From NCBI GenBank assembly GCA_017404985.1, contig JAFRBK010000046.1:1-64000 (forward strand): DNA of 64,000 bases. The letters are read 5' to 3'. The notes below the pieces were generated by a model that was given only the letters and a program-made list of their open reading frames with translations, did not search any database and was not told where the DNA came from. How positions within the stretch are numbered: the first letter of the stretch is position 1; each line of letters begins with the position of its first letter. A program made the position numbers and the translations under genes. This DNA is from Clostridia bacterium (GTDB lineage: Bacteria > Bacillota > Clostridia > Christensenellales > Aristaeellaceae). This document shows positions 16,589-25,303 of this stretch, one piece after another.

Positions 16589-17350
16589 TTACAAAACCTT
16601 ATTCAGGAAGTCCTTGGTCCGCTGCTCCTTCGGGTTCGAGAAAATCTCCGCCGGGGTGCCCTCCTCGACGATTTTGCCTTCGTCCATGAAGAGGACCCGG
16701 TCGGCAACTTCCCGTGCAAAGCCCATCTCATGGGTCACGCAGACCATGGTCATGCCGCTGCGGGCCAGTTCCTTCATCACATCCAGCACCTCGCCGACCA
16801 TTTCCGGGTCCAGGGCGCTGGTGGGCTCGTCAAAAAGCATCACCTCCGGCTCCATGCACAGGGCGCGGACGATGGCAATCCGCTGCTTCTGGCCGCCGGA
16901 AAGCTGGCTGGGATAAGCGTCCGCCCGGTCCGCCAGGTTGACGCGCTCCAGCAGCCCCCTGGCCTTCTTTTCCGCTTCCTCCTTGCTTTTTTTCAGCAGC
17001 TTCATCGGTGCCAGGGTCATGTTCCGGAGCACGGTCATATGCGGAAAAAGGTTGAAATGCTGGAACACCATGCCCATCTTCTGGCGGTGGATATTGATGT
17101 CCACCGTCGGATCCGTGATATCCACGCCGCCCAGGCTGATCGTGCCGGCAGTCGGCAGTTCCAGCAGGTTCAGGCACCTGAGGAAAGTGGATTTCCCCGA
17201 TCCGGAGGGCCCGATCACGACCACCACCTCCCCCCGGTGAATATCGGCATCCACACCCCGCAGCGCTTTCAGTTCCCCGTCATTGAAATGCTTTTCCAGC
17301 TTCTGGACGGAAATCAGGATGTCGCTTTTCTTCTCAGTGGTCACTTGCAC
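16589..17350 (-). CDS. Polar amino acid ABC transporter ATPase
   Basis: 253-residue ATPase of the GlnQ/HisP family that powers uptake by the adjacent permease and binding protein. Walker [10 protein letters not shown] (about 47-55), Q-loop [14 protein letters not shown], signature LSGGQKQR, Walker [13 protein letters not shown] and switch THEMGFA are all present. GTG start at 17350 with AGGAGG four bases upstream; GTG two codons later is an alternative. It overlaps the permease by 17 bases and is the last gene of the transporter operon. Confidence 0.93.
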   Translation of the reverse strand: MQVTTEKKSDILISVQKLEKHFNDGELKALRGVDADIHRGEVVVVIGPSGSGKSTFLRCLNLLELPTAGTISLGGVDITDPTVDINIHRQKMGMVFQHFNLFPHMTVLRNMTLAPMKLLKKSKEEAEKKARGLLERVNLADRADAYPSQLSGGQKQRIAIVRALCMEPEVMLFDEPTSALDPEMVGEVLDVMKELARSGMTMVCVTHEMGFAREVADRVLFMDEGKIVEEGTPAEIFSNPKEQRTKDFLNKVL

Positions 17351-18134
17351 GCAGCCTCCTTTCCATCCGGCCGATCAGTTTCGTCAGAATCAGCGTCAGC
17401 AGCAGGTACAGGGCGCCGGAAATGATATACGGCGTAAACGCGGAATAGGTTCTCGACCGGATATAGTCACCGGCCTTGGTCAGCTCAGTCAGGGCAATGT
17501 AGGACAGAATGGACGTTTCCTTGATCAGGGCGATAAACTCATTGCACAAACTCGGAAGGGCTGATTTGGCCGCCTGGGGCAGGATGATCCACAGCATCGT
17601 GCTGGGGCCGGAAAAGCCCAGGGAACGCCCTGCCTCGGTCTGGCCTTTATCCACAGACATGATGCCGCCCCGCACAATCTCCGCCACATAGGCGGCGCTG
17701 TTCAGCCCGCAGGCGATCACGCCGATAATAGCCTTTTCGATCCGGATCGATCCGAAAATGCCGAAGTTGATAATCAGGACCTGCAGAAGCAGCGGTGTGC
17801 CGCGGATCAGGTCAATATAGAATTTGGCAAAGCCCGAAAGAAAATGCAGAATGGCGACCCCGATTTTCTTCATGGGATTGGTTCCCCGGTATTTGAGTTC
17901 CGTCACTTCCGGCAGGCGCAGCACCGCCAGGATTGTCCCAAGTGCCGTGCCGGCCAGAATGGCAAAGAAACTCACCTGCAGCGTCACCCACAGGCCATCC
18001 AGATACAGAAGCCACCGGTCGTCCTTGATGGCATTCATGTAGATTTCTTTATAAATATTCTGAAAAAAATTCAGCGGTTCCCGGTTGTCGATCATAGTCT
18101 GGATCGGCAGCCACCATTCTTCAAATATGGACAT
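17334..18134 (-). CDS. Polar amino acid ABC transporter permease
   Basis: 266 residues from ATG 18134, six bases after GGGGAGG; the frame extending to 18164 lacks a ribosome-binding site. HisM/GlnP-type inner-membrane permease with five or so membrane helices, [10 protein letters not shown] (about 110-120) and the EAA loop [28 protein letters not shown] that contacts the ATPase. An unusually long N-terminal stretch (about 45 residues) precedes the first helix. Separated from the binding-protein gene by a stem-loop that may lower its expression. Confidence 0.92.
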   Translation of the reverse strand: MSIFEEWWLPIQTMIDNREPLNFFQNIYKEIYMNAIKDDRWLLYLDGLWVTLQVSFFAILAGTALGTILAVLRLPEVTELKYRGTNPMKKIGVAILHFLSGFAKFYIDLIRGTPLLLQVLIINFGIFGSIRIEKAIIGVIACGLNSAAYVAEIVRGGIMSVDKGQTEAGRSLGFSGPSTMLWIILPQAAKSALPSLCNEFIALIKETSILSYIALTELTKAGDYIRSRTYSAFTPYIISGALYLLLTLILTKLIGRMERRLRASDH

Positions 18135-18166
18135 ATGCGTCCTCCCCTGTCCAAATGACGCCAAAA

Positions 18167-18191
18167 CCGTAGAGAGGGAACCTCTCTACGG
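18167..18191 (-). terminator. Attenuating stem-loop between binding-protein and permease genes
   Basis: CCGTAGAGAGG pairs perfectly with CCTCTCTACGG around GAA, followed on the minus strand by TTTTGG. The short U-tract suggests partial termination or 3'-end protection of the binding-protein mRNA. Confidence 0.6.
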
Positions 18192-18214
18192 TGTAAGGCT
18201 CAGGTATCGGATGA

Positions 18215-18964
18215 TTATTCCGCCTTGGCTTCCTCTTCGGTGCTGAAGTACTTCACAGCCAGCTCCTCATAGAAACCGGCAGCTTCCAGTTCCTTCAGGG
18301 CGGCGTTGATCTTCTCGAGCAGTTCGGGGTTGTCCTTGTTCACTTCGATGCCGTACCAGTCAGCCTGCAGGCCCATGTCCACGATTTCCAGGCTGTCGTC
18401 CTTCAGGGAAGCCAGAATCGCCATGCCGACGGGCTTGTCGACGATGACCGCGTCCACCTTGTCGCCCTGCAGGTCCATGATGGCGGACAGGAAGGTCTTG
18501 TACTGGGCCACGTTGCTCTGCCCGGTGATTTCCTCAGCCGCGAAATCGCTGGTGGTTCCCAGCTGGACGCCGATGGTCTTTCCCTTCAGGTCGTCTGTGG
18601 TGGCATAGCCGCTGTCCTTCTTGATGATAACGATCAGGCCGGCGTTGATGTAGCCGTCGGAGAAGTCCACGCTCAGCTTCCGCTCTTCGGTGATGCTGAT
18701 GCCGGAAACGCCGATGGTGTTCTTGTTGGTCTGCACGGCGGCGATGACCGCGTCAAAGTCCATGGCTTCAAACTCGATTTCAAAGCCGGCCTTTTCAGCC
18801 ACGGCTTTGATCAGGTCCACGTCGTATCCCACATATTCTTTGCCATCCACGCTCTCAAAGGGCGGGTATTCCGGGTTAAAGGCAACGGTAATGGTTTCCG
18901 CGGCAGCCATGGCCACAGACAGGGCCAGCATCAGCGCCAGCATCAGGGCAACAATCTTTTTCAT
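18215..18964 (-). CDS. Polar amino acid ABC transporter substrate-binding protein
   Basis: Extracellular solute-binding protein family 3, 249 residues. Residues 1-22 are an export signal, MKKIVALMLALMLALSVAMAAA. There is no lipobox cysteine, odd for a Gram-positive binding protein. Family signatures are PEYPPFESVDGKEYVGYDVDLIKAVAEKAG (about 30-60) and GKTIGVQLGTTSDF. First gene of the ABC operon, with a consensus promoter. An ArgR-box-like sequence upstream hints at arginine or another basic amino acid as substrate; ligand identity is inference. Confidence 0.9.
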   Translation of the reverse strand: MKKIVALMLALMLALSVAMAAAETITVAFNPEYPPFESVDGKEYVGYDVDLIKAVAEKAGFEIEFEAMDFDAVIAAVQTNKNTIGVSGISITEERKLSVDFSDGYINAGLIVIIKKDSGYATTDDLKGKTIGVQLGTTSDFAAEEITGQSNVAQYKTFLSAIMDLQGDKVDAVIVDKPVGMAILASLKDDSLEIVDMGLQADWYGIEVNKDNPELLEKINAALKELEAAGFYEELAVKYFSTEEEAKAE

Positions 18965-19009
18965 ATTCAGGTTCCTCCTCTTTCTCGTGTTCCGTTTCGG
19001 AATGGGGCA

Positions 19010-19080
19010 AGTATAGCACGCCGGCGGGGCAGTGTCAAGCGCCTTAATGCATTTTTATTCATTATTTTTGCATTTATAAA
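19010..19080 (-). promoter_or_regulatory. Promoter and ARG-box-like operator of the amino acid ABC operon
   Basis: Minus strand -35 TTGACA (19033-19038), 17-bp spacer, -10 TATACT (19010-19015). Ten bases upstream of the -35 is TGCAT-TTTT-ATTCA (plus strand, 19048-19061), one mismatch from the ArgR/AhrC consensus TGAAT-N4-ATTCA. A partial copy lies at 19069-19080. Confidence 0.6.
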
Positions 19081-19127
19081 GGAATTATTCGTTTTATTAT
19101 GCATAATATACTGTATATTCTCTGTAT

Positions 19128-19883
19128 TTATACATTTCGAAGGTCGGTTTCCCTGTCCAGGCGGGAAAGGGTCTCCTTCCGGACGCCGGGCGTCAGCCGG
19201 TAGCGGGTCGGGTCCCAGGCCGGATCGGCGCCGGTTTTGCGGAAAATGCCGAATTTGATCGGGATGCCGGCTTCGGTATATTTCTGCTCATGTTCGGAGA
19301 TGTAGTTCGGCTGAAACCCCGCCGCGTGCAGGTCATGGACCAGATAAACCGTTTCAAATCCGCAGATGTCGAAATACACCAGGGAATCCAGAAAGAGGGT
19401 ATCGTCATCCGTCTTGAACCAGATTTCCCCGCCATCCTTCAGGAAAGAACGGTATTGCACCAGCTGGCGTGGATGGGTCAGGCGGCGCTTGGCATGCTTT
19501 GGATGCTCGGTCCAGGGGTTGCAGAAGCTGATGATGATCCTGTCCGCGGCATCCTCTTCCCCGAAGACGCGGTCAATGAAGCAGATATCCGCCTGCAGCA
19601 GAATCAGGTTGCCGGGATGCTCCCCGAGCGCTGCCGCGGCATTGCGCCTTGCGCATCCAAGCACGTCCGCGCTCAGGTCCGCGGCCACATAGTTGGTCCC
19701 GGGATTGTCCGCCGCCATCAGGGCGGTGCTGACGCCTTTTCCGCATCCCATTTCCAGGTGCAGCGGATGTTCCGGGTGGTCGAACGCCTGCCGCCAGCAG
19801 TTTCTCCGGCTTTCCCCGTCCTCCGTATACCAGGCGCAGGCTGCCAGTTCCGGCCGGGCCCATTTTTTCTTCCGCATATGCAT
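19128..19883 (-). CDS. trmB: tRNA (guanine-N7-)-methyltransferase
   Basis: SAM-dependent methylation of G46 in tRNA. 251 residues, slightly longer than usual. SAM motif I EMGCGKGVST (about 44-53), AADLSADVLGCARRNA, and the family block FCNPWTEHPKHAKRRL in place of FPDPWPKKRHxKRRL. C-terminal YTEAGIPIKFGIFRK corresponds to TExExRFxxxGxPI of the family. The start at 19883 has GAGGG upstream. It is last in a three-gene run with the CE12-type esterase and BIG2 genes, which gives no functional link. Confidence 0.88.
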   Translation of the reverse strand: MHMRKKKWARPELAACAWYTEDGESRRNCWRQAFDHPEHPLHLEMGCGKGVSTALMAADNPGTNYVAADLSADVLGCARRNAAAALGEHPGNLILLQADICFIDRVFGEEDAADRIIISFCNPWTEHPKHAKRRLTHPRQLVQYRSFLKDGGEIWFKTDDDTLFLDSLVYFDICGFETVYLVHDLHAAGFQPNYISEHEQKYTEAGIPIKFGIFRKTGADPAWDPTRYRLTPGVRKETLSRLDRETDLRNV

Positions 19884-19919
19884 GGCATCAGCCCTCTCTG
19901 TGTTCCTGCTGCCGGCCGG

Positions 19920-20567
19920 TCAGGCCAGCTCCTTTTCCTTCAGCCATTGCGCAGCAATCCCTGCCCAGGTTTCCGCGCCTTCCCTGCGGAAATGGGTATC
20001 ATCCTCTTTTCCTTCCGGCCAGGCGGGGAATTCCCCCGGCGCCAGATGCATATACAGCGCCAGGCTCTTCTCCGCTCCCAGGCCGCTGACCACCCGCCGG
20101 CTTTCCGCGTACAGGTCCATGAGGGGCAGGCTCCGCTCCTCCGCCAGCTGCCGGATCACCCGGGGATATTCCCCGAGAGTGTCCTGCAGAACGCCGTCAG
20201 CAAAAATACGCTGGCAGAGCGGCGTCACCATCACAGGCTGCGCCTCTTTCTTCAGCGCGGTATCAATAAATATATTAAGATTGTCCCTGAAAGAAGTCCA
20301 TGGGTCGGTATGCCGTTCCGGCTTATCATTCATATCATTATGGGTAAACTGAACCAGCAGCAGGTCCCCTGGCCGGATTTCCTCCTCAATAGCCTGCAGC
20401 CTCCCCTCCGCCAGAAAGGATTTTGTGCTGCGCCCGGCCACTGCCCGGTTTTCAACCCGTACGCCGGGAAGCAGCTTCCCCAGCATCTGACCCCAGCCGG
20501 TCATGGGCGCCTGGTCCGGCGAATAGGAAGCCATCGTGGAATCCCCGCAGAGGTACAGTGTTTTCAT
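19920..20567 (-). CDS. SGNH-fold carbohydrate acetylesterase (rhamnogalacturonan acetylesterase-like)
   Basis: 215 residues, SGNH hydrolase resembling family CE12. Block I G-D-S-T (residues 8-11, nucleophile Ser10), block II GRSTKSF, block III THND with the oxyanion Asn, block V DDTHF with catalytic Asp and His. The absence of a signal peptide indicates a cytoplasmic enzyme, so it probably de-acetylates imported oligosaccharides. Its start overlaps the stop of the upstream BIG2 gene (ATGA). Confidence 0.8.
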   Translation of the reverse strand: MKTLYLCGDSTMASYSPDQAPMTGWGQMLGKLLPGVRVENRAVAGRSTKSFLAEGRLQAIEEEIRPGDLLLVQFTHNDMNDKPERHTDPWTSFRDNLNIFIDTALKKEAQPVMVTPLCQRIFADGVLQDTLGEYPRVIRQLAEERSLPLMDLYAESRRVVSGLGAEKSLALYMHLAPGEFPAWPEGKEDDTHFRREGAETWAGIAAQWLKEKELA

Positions 20568-22024
20568 TCCGCCTTTTTCTCCGTTCCCTCAACCTGCGCT
20601 TCCACCAACGGCACAGTCAGCGTTACCGTAGCTTCAATGGGCTCCGGTGCGCCGACCGCCCTGCAGGTCACCGTAATCTCCGTTCCCGGTTCCGCGTCTT
20701 TCGCAATTTTCAGCTGGCCGTTCTCATTGATCGTTGCCACGTTCTCCGGAGCATCCGTTGACCATTCCACGGTTTTGTTTCCGGCCTTTTCAGGCTCGAG
20801 AGCGCACTTGATCGCCACGGTTTTCCCAGGTTTCGGCTCACCTTTGGCCGAAAGAGTCACGGAAGTGACGGGATATATGACCTTGACCGCCGTATTGGCC
20901 AGCATATTCACGGATTCCATCACGGTAATCGTGGTTTTTCCCGGGCCGACCGGGCGTACCAGCGCGATGCCGCCTTCTCCGGGTTCCACCGTTGCCACGG
21001 ATTCCTTGTGTGATTTCCAGGTCAGGCCTTCCGGCGGAATGATTTCCGGCGTCACAGTCACCTTCACTTCCTGGGGTTCATCCGTCCCGACATAGAAGGT
21101 CAGGGATTTCGGTTCCAGCGTCAGGCTGGTGACCGGCGGCATGATGATCAGCGGCCAGGAGTCGGAAGTCCCGAAGGTTTTCGATACTGCCGTAATCGTA
21201 ATATTCAGAACCCCTTTGATCCCCTTGCCCACCGTCAGCTGGCCGGTTTCGCTGATCTTCAGGCCGTCCGGGGTATCCCCGTCCTCATCCGTCACCAGCC
21301 AGATGATTTTATCGTTTTTCTCTTTTTCATTCACGACCGTCGTATCGTTGAACGCCGCCTTCATTTGCAGCTTCTGGCCCGCGTTCAGCGTTTTCACGTC
21401 ATTTTTCGCTGTCAGCTTCAGGCCGACCGGTGACTCGCTTTCGTCATACTTCAGGCTCCGTGCCATTTCAATCAGCTCGTCCAGGCTCATCTGTACCGCA
21501 ACCGGCCCGTCTGTCACCGATTCGGGATAGATACTGTAGATCATCCGGTATTCCCGTGTCCCCCGGACATACCGGATTTCGCCCACCATGCCTTCGCCGC
21601 GGGTTTTCAGGGTGCTGGCATGGCAGTATACCATGACCGGCCATTTGGTATATCCTTCTCCCAGGTCAAAAACCTCATACCGGGTCCGTTCCCCGGGGAA
21701 GTAGTATTTCAGCTGGCTGAGTACCTTCTGGTAGAAATCGGATGCGGCATCTTTTCCCGCTGTGTATCCAAGCTCTTCCGGCTTCTCCATCTCCTGAATG
21801 TAGATGCATCCATCCGCATGCTTCTCCCGATACAGCGCATAGCCGGCAACATCCGCCGATTTCCAGCCTTCTCCTTCCATCACGGGCACGGTCAGCAGAT
21901 CCAGCTGCTGCGTGGCCATTTCCCCCTGTTCCGTCAGCCGGGCTCCTCCCTCCGCCAAAACGGGAAATGCCAAAGCCGCCAGCAGCAATATGACCAAACC
22001 GAACCATCCGAGCTTTCTGCACAT
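20564..22024 (-). CDS. Secreted BIG2-repeat protein
   Basis: 486 residues with signal peptide (MCRKLGWFGLVILLLAALAFPVLA). Residues about 30-195 form a unique alpha/beta domain (YALYREKHADGCIYIQEM, EIRYVRGTREYRMIYSIYP) that I do not recognise. Residues about 200-475 hold three bacterial Ig-like type 2 repeats (SLTLEPKSLTFYVGTDEP, VTSVTLSAKGEPKPGKTVAIKCAL, WSTDAPENVATINENGQL). GGAGG lies nine bases before ATG 22024. The C-terminus is Glu/Lys-rich without an LPXTG motif. Surface-associated structural or binding role is inferred. Confidence 0.72.
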   Translation of the reverse strand: MCRKLGWFGLVILLLAALAFPVLAEGGARLTEQGEMATQQLDLLTVPVMEGEGWKSADVAGYALYREKHADGCIYIQEMEKPEELGYTAGKDAASDFYQKVLSQLKYYFPGERTRYEVFDLGEGYTKWPVMVYCHASTLKTRGEGMVGEIRYVRGTREYRMIYSIYPESVTDGPVAVQMSLDELIEMARSLKYDESESPVGLKLTAKNDVKTLNAGQKLQMKAAFNDTTVVNEKEKNDKIIWLVTDEDGDTPDGLKISETGQLTVGKGIKGVLNITITAVSKTFGTSDSWPLIIMPPVTSLTLEPKSLTFYVGTDEPQEVKVTVTPEIIPPEGLTWKSHKESVATVEPGEGGIALVRPVGPGKTTITVMESVNMLANTAVKVIYPVTSVTLSAKGEPKPGKTVAIKCALEPEKAGNKTVEWSTDAPENVATINENGQLKIAKDAEPGTEITVTCRAVGAPEPIEATVTLTVPLVEAQVEGTEKKAE

Positions 22025-22067
22025 GGGTGGAAACCTCCGTCATTCTTTTCCTTGCTTTCTTTATTCC

Positions 22068-22095
22068 ATTATAAGTCCTTGCCCCGGATTGTCAA
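22068..22095 (-). promoter_or_regulatory. Promoter of the BIG2/esterase/trmB operon
   Basis: Minus strand -35 TTGACA (22090-22095), 16-bp spacer, -10 TATAAT (22068-22073), about 40 bases before the ATG at 22024. Confidence 0.75.
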
Positions 22096-22100
22096 GAACA

Positions 22101-22131
22101 GGAAAAGCCCCGGAAACCCGTCTGTTCCCGG
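22101..22131 (-). terminator. Terminator after tRNA-Leu
   Basis: CCGGGAA pairs with TTTCCGG (22110-22131, minus strand), then GGCTTTTCC. A moderate terminator directly after tRNA-Leu(CAA). Confidence 0.5.
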
Positions 22132-22141
22132 AGCCTGACCG

Positions 22142-22224
22142 TGCCGAAGGCGGGACTTGAACCCGCACGCTTTTAAGGGCAACGGATTTTGAGTCCGCCG
22201 CGTCTGCCATTCCGCCACTTCGGC
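22142..22224 (-). tRNA. tRNA-Leu (anticodon CAA)
   Basis: Class II tRNA with long variable arm. Acceptor GCCGAAG pairs with CTTCGGC, anticodon loop CTCAAAA, T-loop GGTTCAAGTCC. CCA is not encoded. It lies about 40 bases past the VanW gene stop. Confidence 0.95.
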
Positions 22225-22265
22225 GTCGAAAAGGATTATAGCATATTCCTTCCCCTGTTTGCAAG

Positions 22266-24053
22266 CTACCTTGGATTATATTCCATGGTTTCCTGGTAGG
22301 CTTTGTATGTGGTTTTGAACAGCAGCTCCCGTTTGGTTTCCCGGTTTCCCTGGTACCACACCTTCCACGTTTCCACCACATAGCCTTTCCGGCCGGTCAC
22401 GGTCTTTTTGGTTTCTCCCGGTTTCAGGCTGGTATTGACCACATAGTTGACCCCTTCCGGCTGCGGAATCACCTGCGTGGTGTTGCTTTCCAGATCGATA
22501 TGCACGTCCGCCCCGAGGCTCATGCCGTAAAGGTTCACTGTCACCTTCCGTTTGCTGTAGCCCGCGAGGATAAAAATCGGCCAGTCGGTGTTGTTTTTGA
22601 ACTTGAAATCCAGCCCCGGCCAGTTGACAGTGGCGTCAAACCCTTTTTCCACGTAGCTGGAAGGCCAGGCATGCGGATTGCGCTCAACGATTTCCAGGTC
22701 CGCCCTGGCAACAGCGTTGAACAGCGTCGAACTGGTCTGGCATACGCCGCCGCCGATCTCATCCTTGCTCTGCCCGCCGGAGATCGCTGCGGCTTCCTTG
22801 TACCCCTTGGCCGCGGTGCGTTCTCCGGTCGCCTGGTTAAAGGAGAACGTTTCTCCGGGCATTACAGTCAGGCCGTTGATCGCCTGGGCGCTGAGCTGGA
22901 TGTTGGTATTCCTGTTCTCGTTCTTCGTGGTTTCCGTGGTATAGGCGGAAATCAGGCCGAAGCGGTTCATCATTTCCGTCTTCGTCATCACAGCCAGGAC
23001 TTTTTCCGGCACAACCCGCAGGGTTTTCCGGGTTTCTCCGGCATCCAGCAGGTCCGCCACCTGGTTGAACAGGCTGTCCCCGTCCAGCCGTGCCCCGGGC
23101 CGGTCTTCGGTAAACGTGAAGGTCTTCGTATTGAAATCGAAGCTTTCCACCGTGCTGTTGACGGGATCCCGGTTCACATAATTGACGATGCCGTCCACCA
23201 TGGCACGCAGGGCGTCGTGGTCCCAGTCCACCTGGCTCTGCCAGGACACCGGCGTGGAGCGCATCGCGGACACCCGGTCAATCCGGTCCTGAAAAGGAGT
23301 GATGCCGGACGCTTTCAGGTCCTCTGAATTCGTACGTCCCATAGCCCAGGCCTTCTCCACCAGTTCGTGGGTATTCCGGGAAACCGGCACCCGCTCCGTA
23401 TTGACGTGCCACGATTCGTTGCCGACAGCAATCTCGATGTCAAAAGAACGGTCCACGCTCTCATGGACAGCGTCCACCGCCGCAGCAGCCTCATCCTTCG
23501 TCATTCCGCCCACATGCACATTGTCGATATAGATGCCCTGGTAAATCCGGTCTGTGAAGATTTCCTCCCGGCAGAGGGCAAACGTTTCCGTTTTCTGCGG
23601 GTCCAGGGAGATCAGGTTTCCGTTGACCAGGGCCAGGTTCGGTAAAAATTTGTACCGGATGCCGGCTACCTGCGGCAGCGCCGCCAGCACCAGTGCTGCC
23701 AGCACCAGGGCAAAAAACACTGCCACCGCGGCCCAGGCCCCACGATGGGGATCCCTCCGCCGGGAACGCGGCCGGGGTTCGCGGACCGGTGCCGGCTTGT
23801 CGAAGCGGTCCAGGTCATCAAAAACGGTGGAGGGGGCGCCGAGACCGTCGTCTTCCTCGTTCCGGGCGAAGTACCGCTTTCTCTGCCGCTGTTCCTCCTG
23901 CCGCCGGTTCCATTCATCCCGCTCCTGCAGTTCCCGGTCCCGGCCCAGGGGTTGTTTTCCGGGAAGCGATGCACCGTATCCGGAATCCTGTTCCGGATCC
24001 CGGATCACTTCCCCGTCCCCTTCATACAGGTCATAGCGTTTCATTCTGCCCAT
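22266..24053 (-). CDS. VanW-family envelope protein with PG-binding-like repeats
   Basis: 595-residue single-pass membrane protein. Residues 1-105 are a charged cytoplasmic tail, then one transmembrane helix (about 107-128, AAVAVFFALVLAALVLAALP). Residues about 165-365 contain two YoaR-type peptidoglycan-binding-like domains (YIDNVHVGGMTKDEAAAAVD). VanW domain at about 375-505, with the diagnostic GGGVCQTSSTLFNA and NPHAWPSSYVEKGFDATVNW. The C-terminal about 90 residues resemble a G5-type beta domain (SLKPGETKKTVTGRKGYVVETWK). Despite the name it does not by itself indicate glycopeptide resistance. GGAG lies seven bases before ATG 24053. It follows mltG and U32 genes, which supports a cell-wall role. 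Confidence 0.85.
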   Translation of the reverse strand: MGRMKRYDLYEGDGEVIRDPEQDSGYGASLPGKQPLGRDRELQERDEWNRRQEEQRQRKRYFARNEEDDGLGAPSTVFDDLDRFDKPAPVREPRPRSRRRDPHRGAWAAVAVFFALVLAALVLAALPQVAGIRYKFLPNLALVNGNLISLDPQKTETFALCREEIFTDRIYQGIYIDNVHVGGMTKDEAAAAVDAVHESVDRSFDIEIAVGNESWHVNTERVPVSRNTHELVEKAWAMGRTNSEDLKASGITPFQDRIDRVSAMRSTPVSWQSQVDWDHDALRAMVDGIVNYVNRDPVNSTVESFDFNTKTFTFTEDRPGARLDGDSLFNQVADLLDAGETRKTLRVVPEKVLAVMTKTEMMNRFGLISAYTTETTKNENRNTNIQLSAQAINGLTVMPGETFSFNQATGERTAAKGYKEAAAISGGQSKDEIGGGVCQTSSTLFNAVARADLEIVERNPHAWPSSYVEKGFDATVNWPGLDFKFKNNTDWPIFILAGYSKRKVTVNLYGMSLGADVHIDLESNTTQVIPQPEGVNYVVNTSLKPGETKKTVTGRKGYVVETWKVWYQGNRETKRELLFKTTYKAYQETMEYNPR

Positions 24054-24076
24054 GTTGTTACTCCAATAAACCCCTT

Positions 24077-25303
24077 TTATCTTCTGTGGTTGCGTACGGG
24101 GCCCCGAAGCATGTCGCCCGGCGTACAGTCTCCCAGCGGCATCCGGATCGTTTCTCCCGCGATGCCCAGGGTTTCCAGCGTTTCCCCGGTTTTCTCCCGC
24201 AGAAACGGAGCCGCGGTAACCTTGCGGATTCCGCCGGGCGTCATCAGCTCCAGCTCCTCACCGGCAAAAAAGCGGTTCTTGAGCAGCAGCCGGGCCCTTC
24301 CGTCCTCCCCCTGCCCTTCGATGACCCGGGCGCAGTATTCCCGCTCCTGATGGAAGCCCTCCGCTTCCCCGGGCACGGCAGGGGCGCCCAGCATAAACCC
24401 CGTATCGCTTTCCCGATGGCTGGCACAGCGGAGTTCCGCTATCAGTTCCGGCAGGGCCCGGTCAAACGCTTCCCTGCCCTGCGCCAGCAGGTCCAGCCCC
24501 CGGCGGTATGCACCGGTAACGACCGCCACATAGTATTCCGTCTTCATCCGCCCTTCGATTTTCAGGCTGCTGACGCCGGCTTCCTGCAGATCCGGTAAAA
24601 GCGGCATCAGGCATAAATCCCGGGCAGAAAAAAGATAGGTCCCGCGACCATCCTCCTCCACCGGCATATATTCTCCCGGGCGTTTCTGCTCCACCACGGC
24701 ATATTGCCAGCGGCAGGGCTGGGCACACTCCCCCCGGTTTCCGCTGCGTCCCGCCAGGTAGGCGGACAGAAGGCATCGGCCGGAATAGGACATGCAGCTG
24801 GCGCCGTGGACGAACACCTCCAGCTCCGGGCTGTCCCCCAGCGCCTGTTTCATCCGGCGGATCCGCTGAAGGCCCACCTCCCGGGCAAGGATGACCCGTG
24901 AGCAGCCCATCTCCCGGTACATTTCCGCCGCGGGCGTGTTCAGGGTGTTCGCCTGGGTGCTGACGTGCAGCGCCAGGCCCGGCACCTCTCTCCGGAGAGT
25001 CCGGATGGCGCCCGGGTCGCTGACGATGGCCGCATCCACGCCGGCTTCCACGGCAGTGAGCGCGGCAACAACAAACCCCTCCATCTCATCGTCGAAGGGA
25101 AAGATATTCATGGTGACATAGAATTTTTTCCCGGCCCGGTGCGTGGCCTGGACGGCCTCCCGGAGTTCTTCCGGGCCGAAATTGCCCGCATATGCCCGCA
25201 GGCCGTATTGTTTCATGGCGCCGTATACCGCGTCCGCCCCGAAGTGCAGCGCGGCTTCCAGCGCTTCCCGGTTTCCCGCCGGGCACAGCAGTTCCGGCAT
25301 CAT
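24077..25303 (-). CDS. Peptidase U32 family protein (tRNA-hydroxylation type)
   Basis: 408 residues. U32 signature E-x-F-x-H-G-A-x-C-x-S-x-S-G-x-C (VFVHGASCMSYSGRCLLS, about 168-185) and further Cys (NRGECAQPCRWQY) that in characterised relatives hold an Fe-S cluster. N-terminal TIM-barrel-like part (ELLCPAGNREALEAAL, GADAVYGAMKQYGLRAYAGNF). Family members TrhP/RlhA act in prephenate-dependent 5-hydroxyuridine formation in tRNA or rRNA hydroxylation; others are called collagenase-like. Its start overlaps the mltG stop. The mltG-U32 order recalls the Bacillus yrrL-yrrM-yrrN-yrrO block with one gene fewer, which supports the RNA-modification reading. Confidence 0.85.
   Translation of the reverse strand: MMPELLCPAGNREALEAALHFGADAVYGAMKQYGLRAYAGNFGPEELREAVQATHRAGKKFYVTMNIFPFDDEMEGFVVAALTAVEAGVDAAIVSDPGAIRTLRREVPGLALHVSTQANTLNTPAAEMYREMGCSRVILAREVGLQRIRRMKQALGDSPELEVFVHGASCMSYSGRCLLSAYLAGRSGNRGECAQPCRWQYAVVEQKRPGEYMPVEEDGRGTYLFSARDLCLMPLLPDLQEAGVSSLKIEGRMKTEYYVAVVTGAYRRGLDLLAQGREAFDRALPELIAELRCASHRESDTGFMLGAPAVPGEAEGFHQEREYCARVIEGQGEDGRARLLLKNRFFAGEELELMTPGGIRKVTAAPFLREKTGETLETLGIAGETIRMPLGDCTPGDMLRGPVRNHRR

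Noticed and set aside
19290-21095. 601-codon plus-strand frame
   Set aside because: Spans three minus-strand genes (trmB, esterase, BIG2 protein) and crosses their junctions, so it is not a real gene.
22266-24053. Glycopeptide-resistance locus (VanW here, VanY at 15634-16485)
   Set aside because: VanW- and VanY-like proteins are common housekeeping envelope proteins; no vanH, vanA or vanX-type gene is present and the two genes are far apart.
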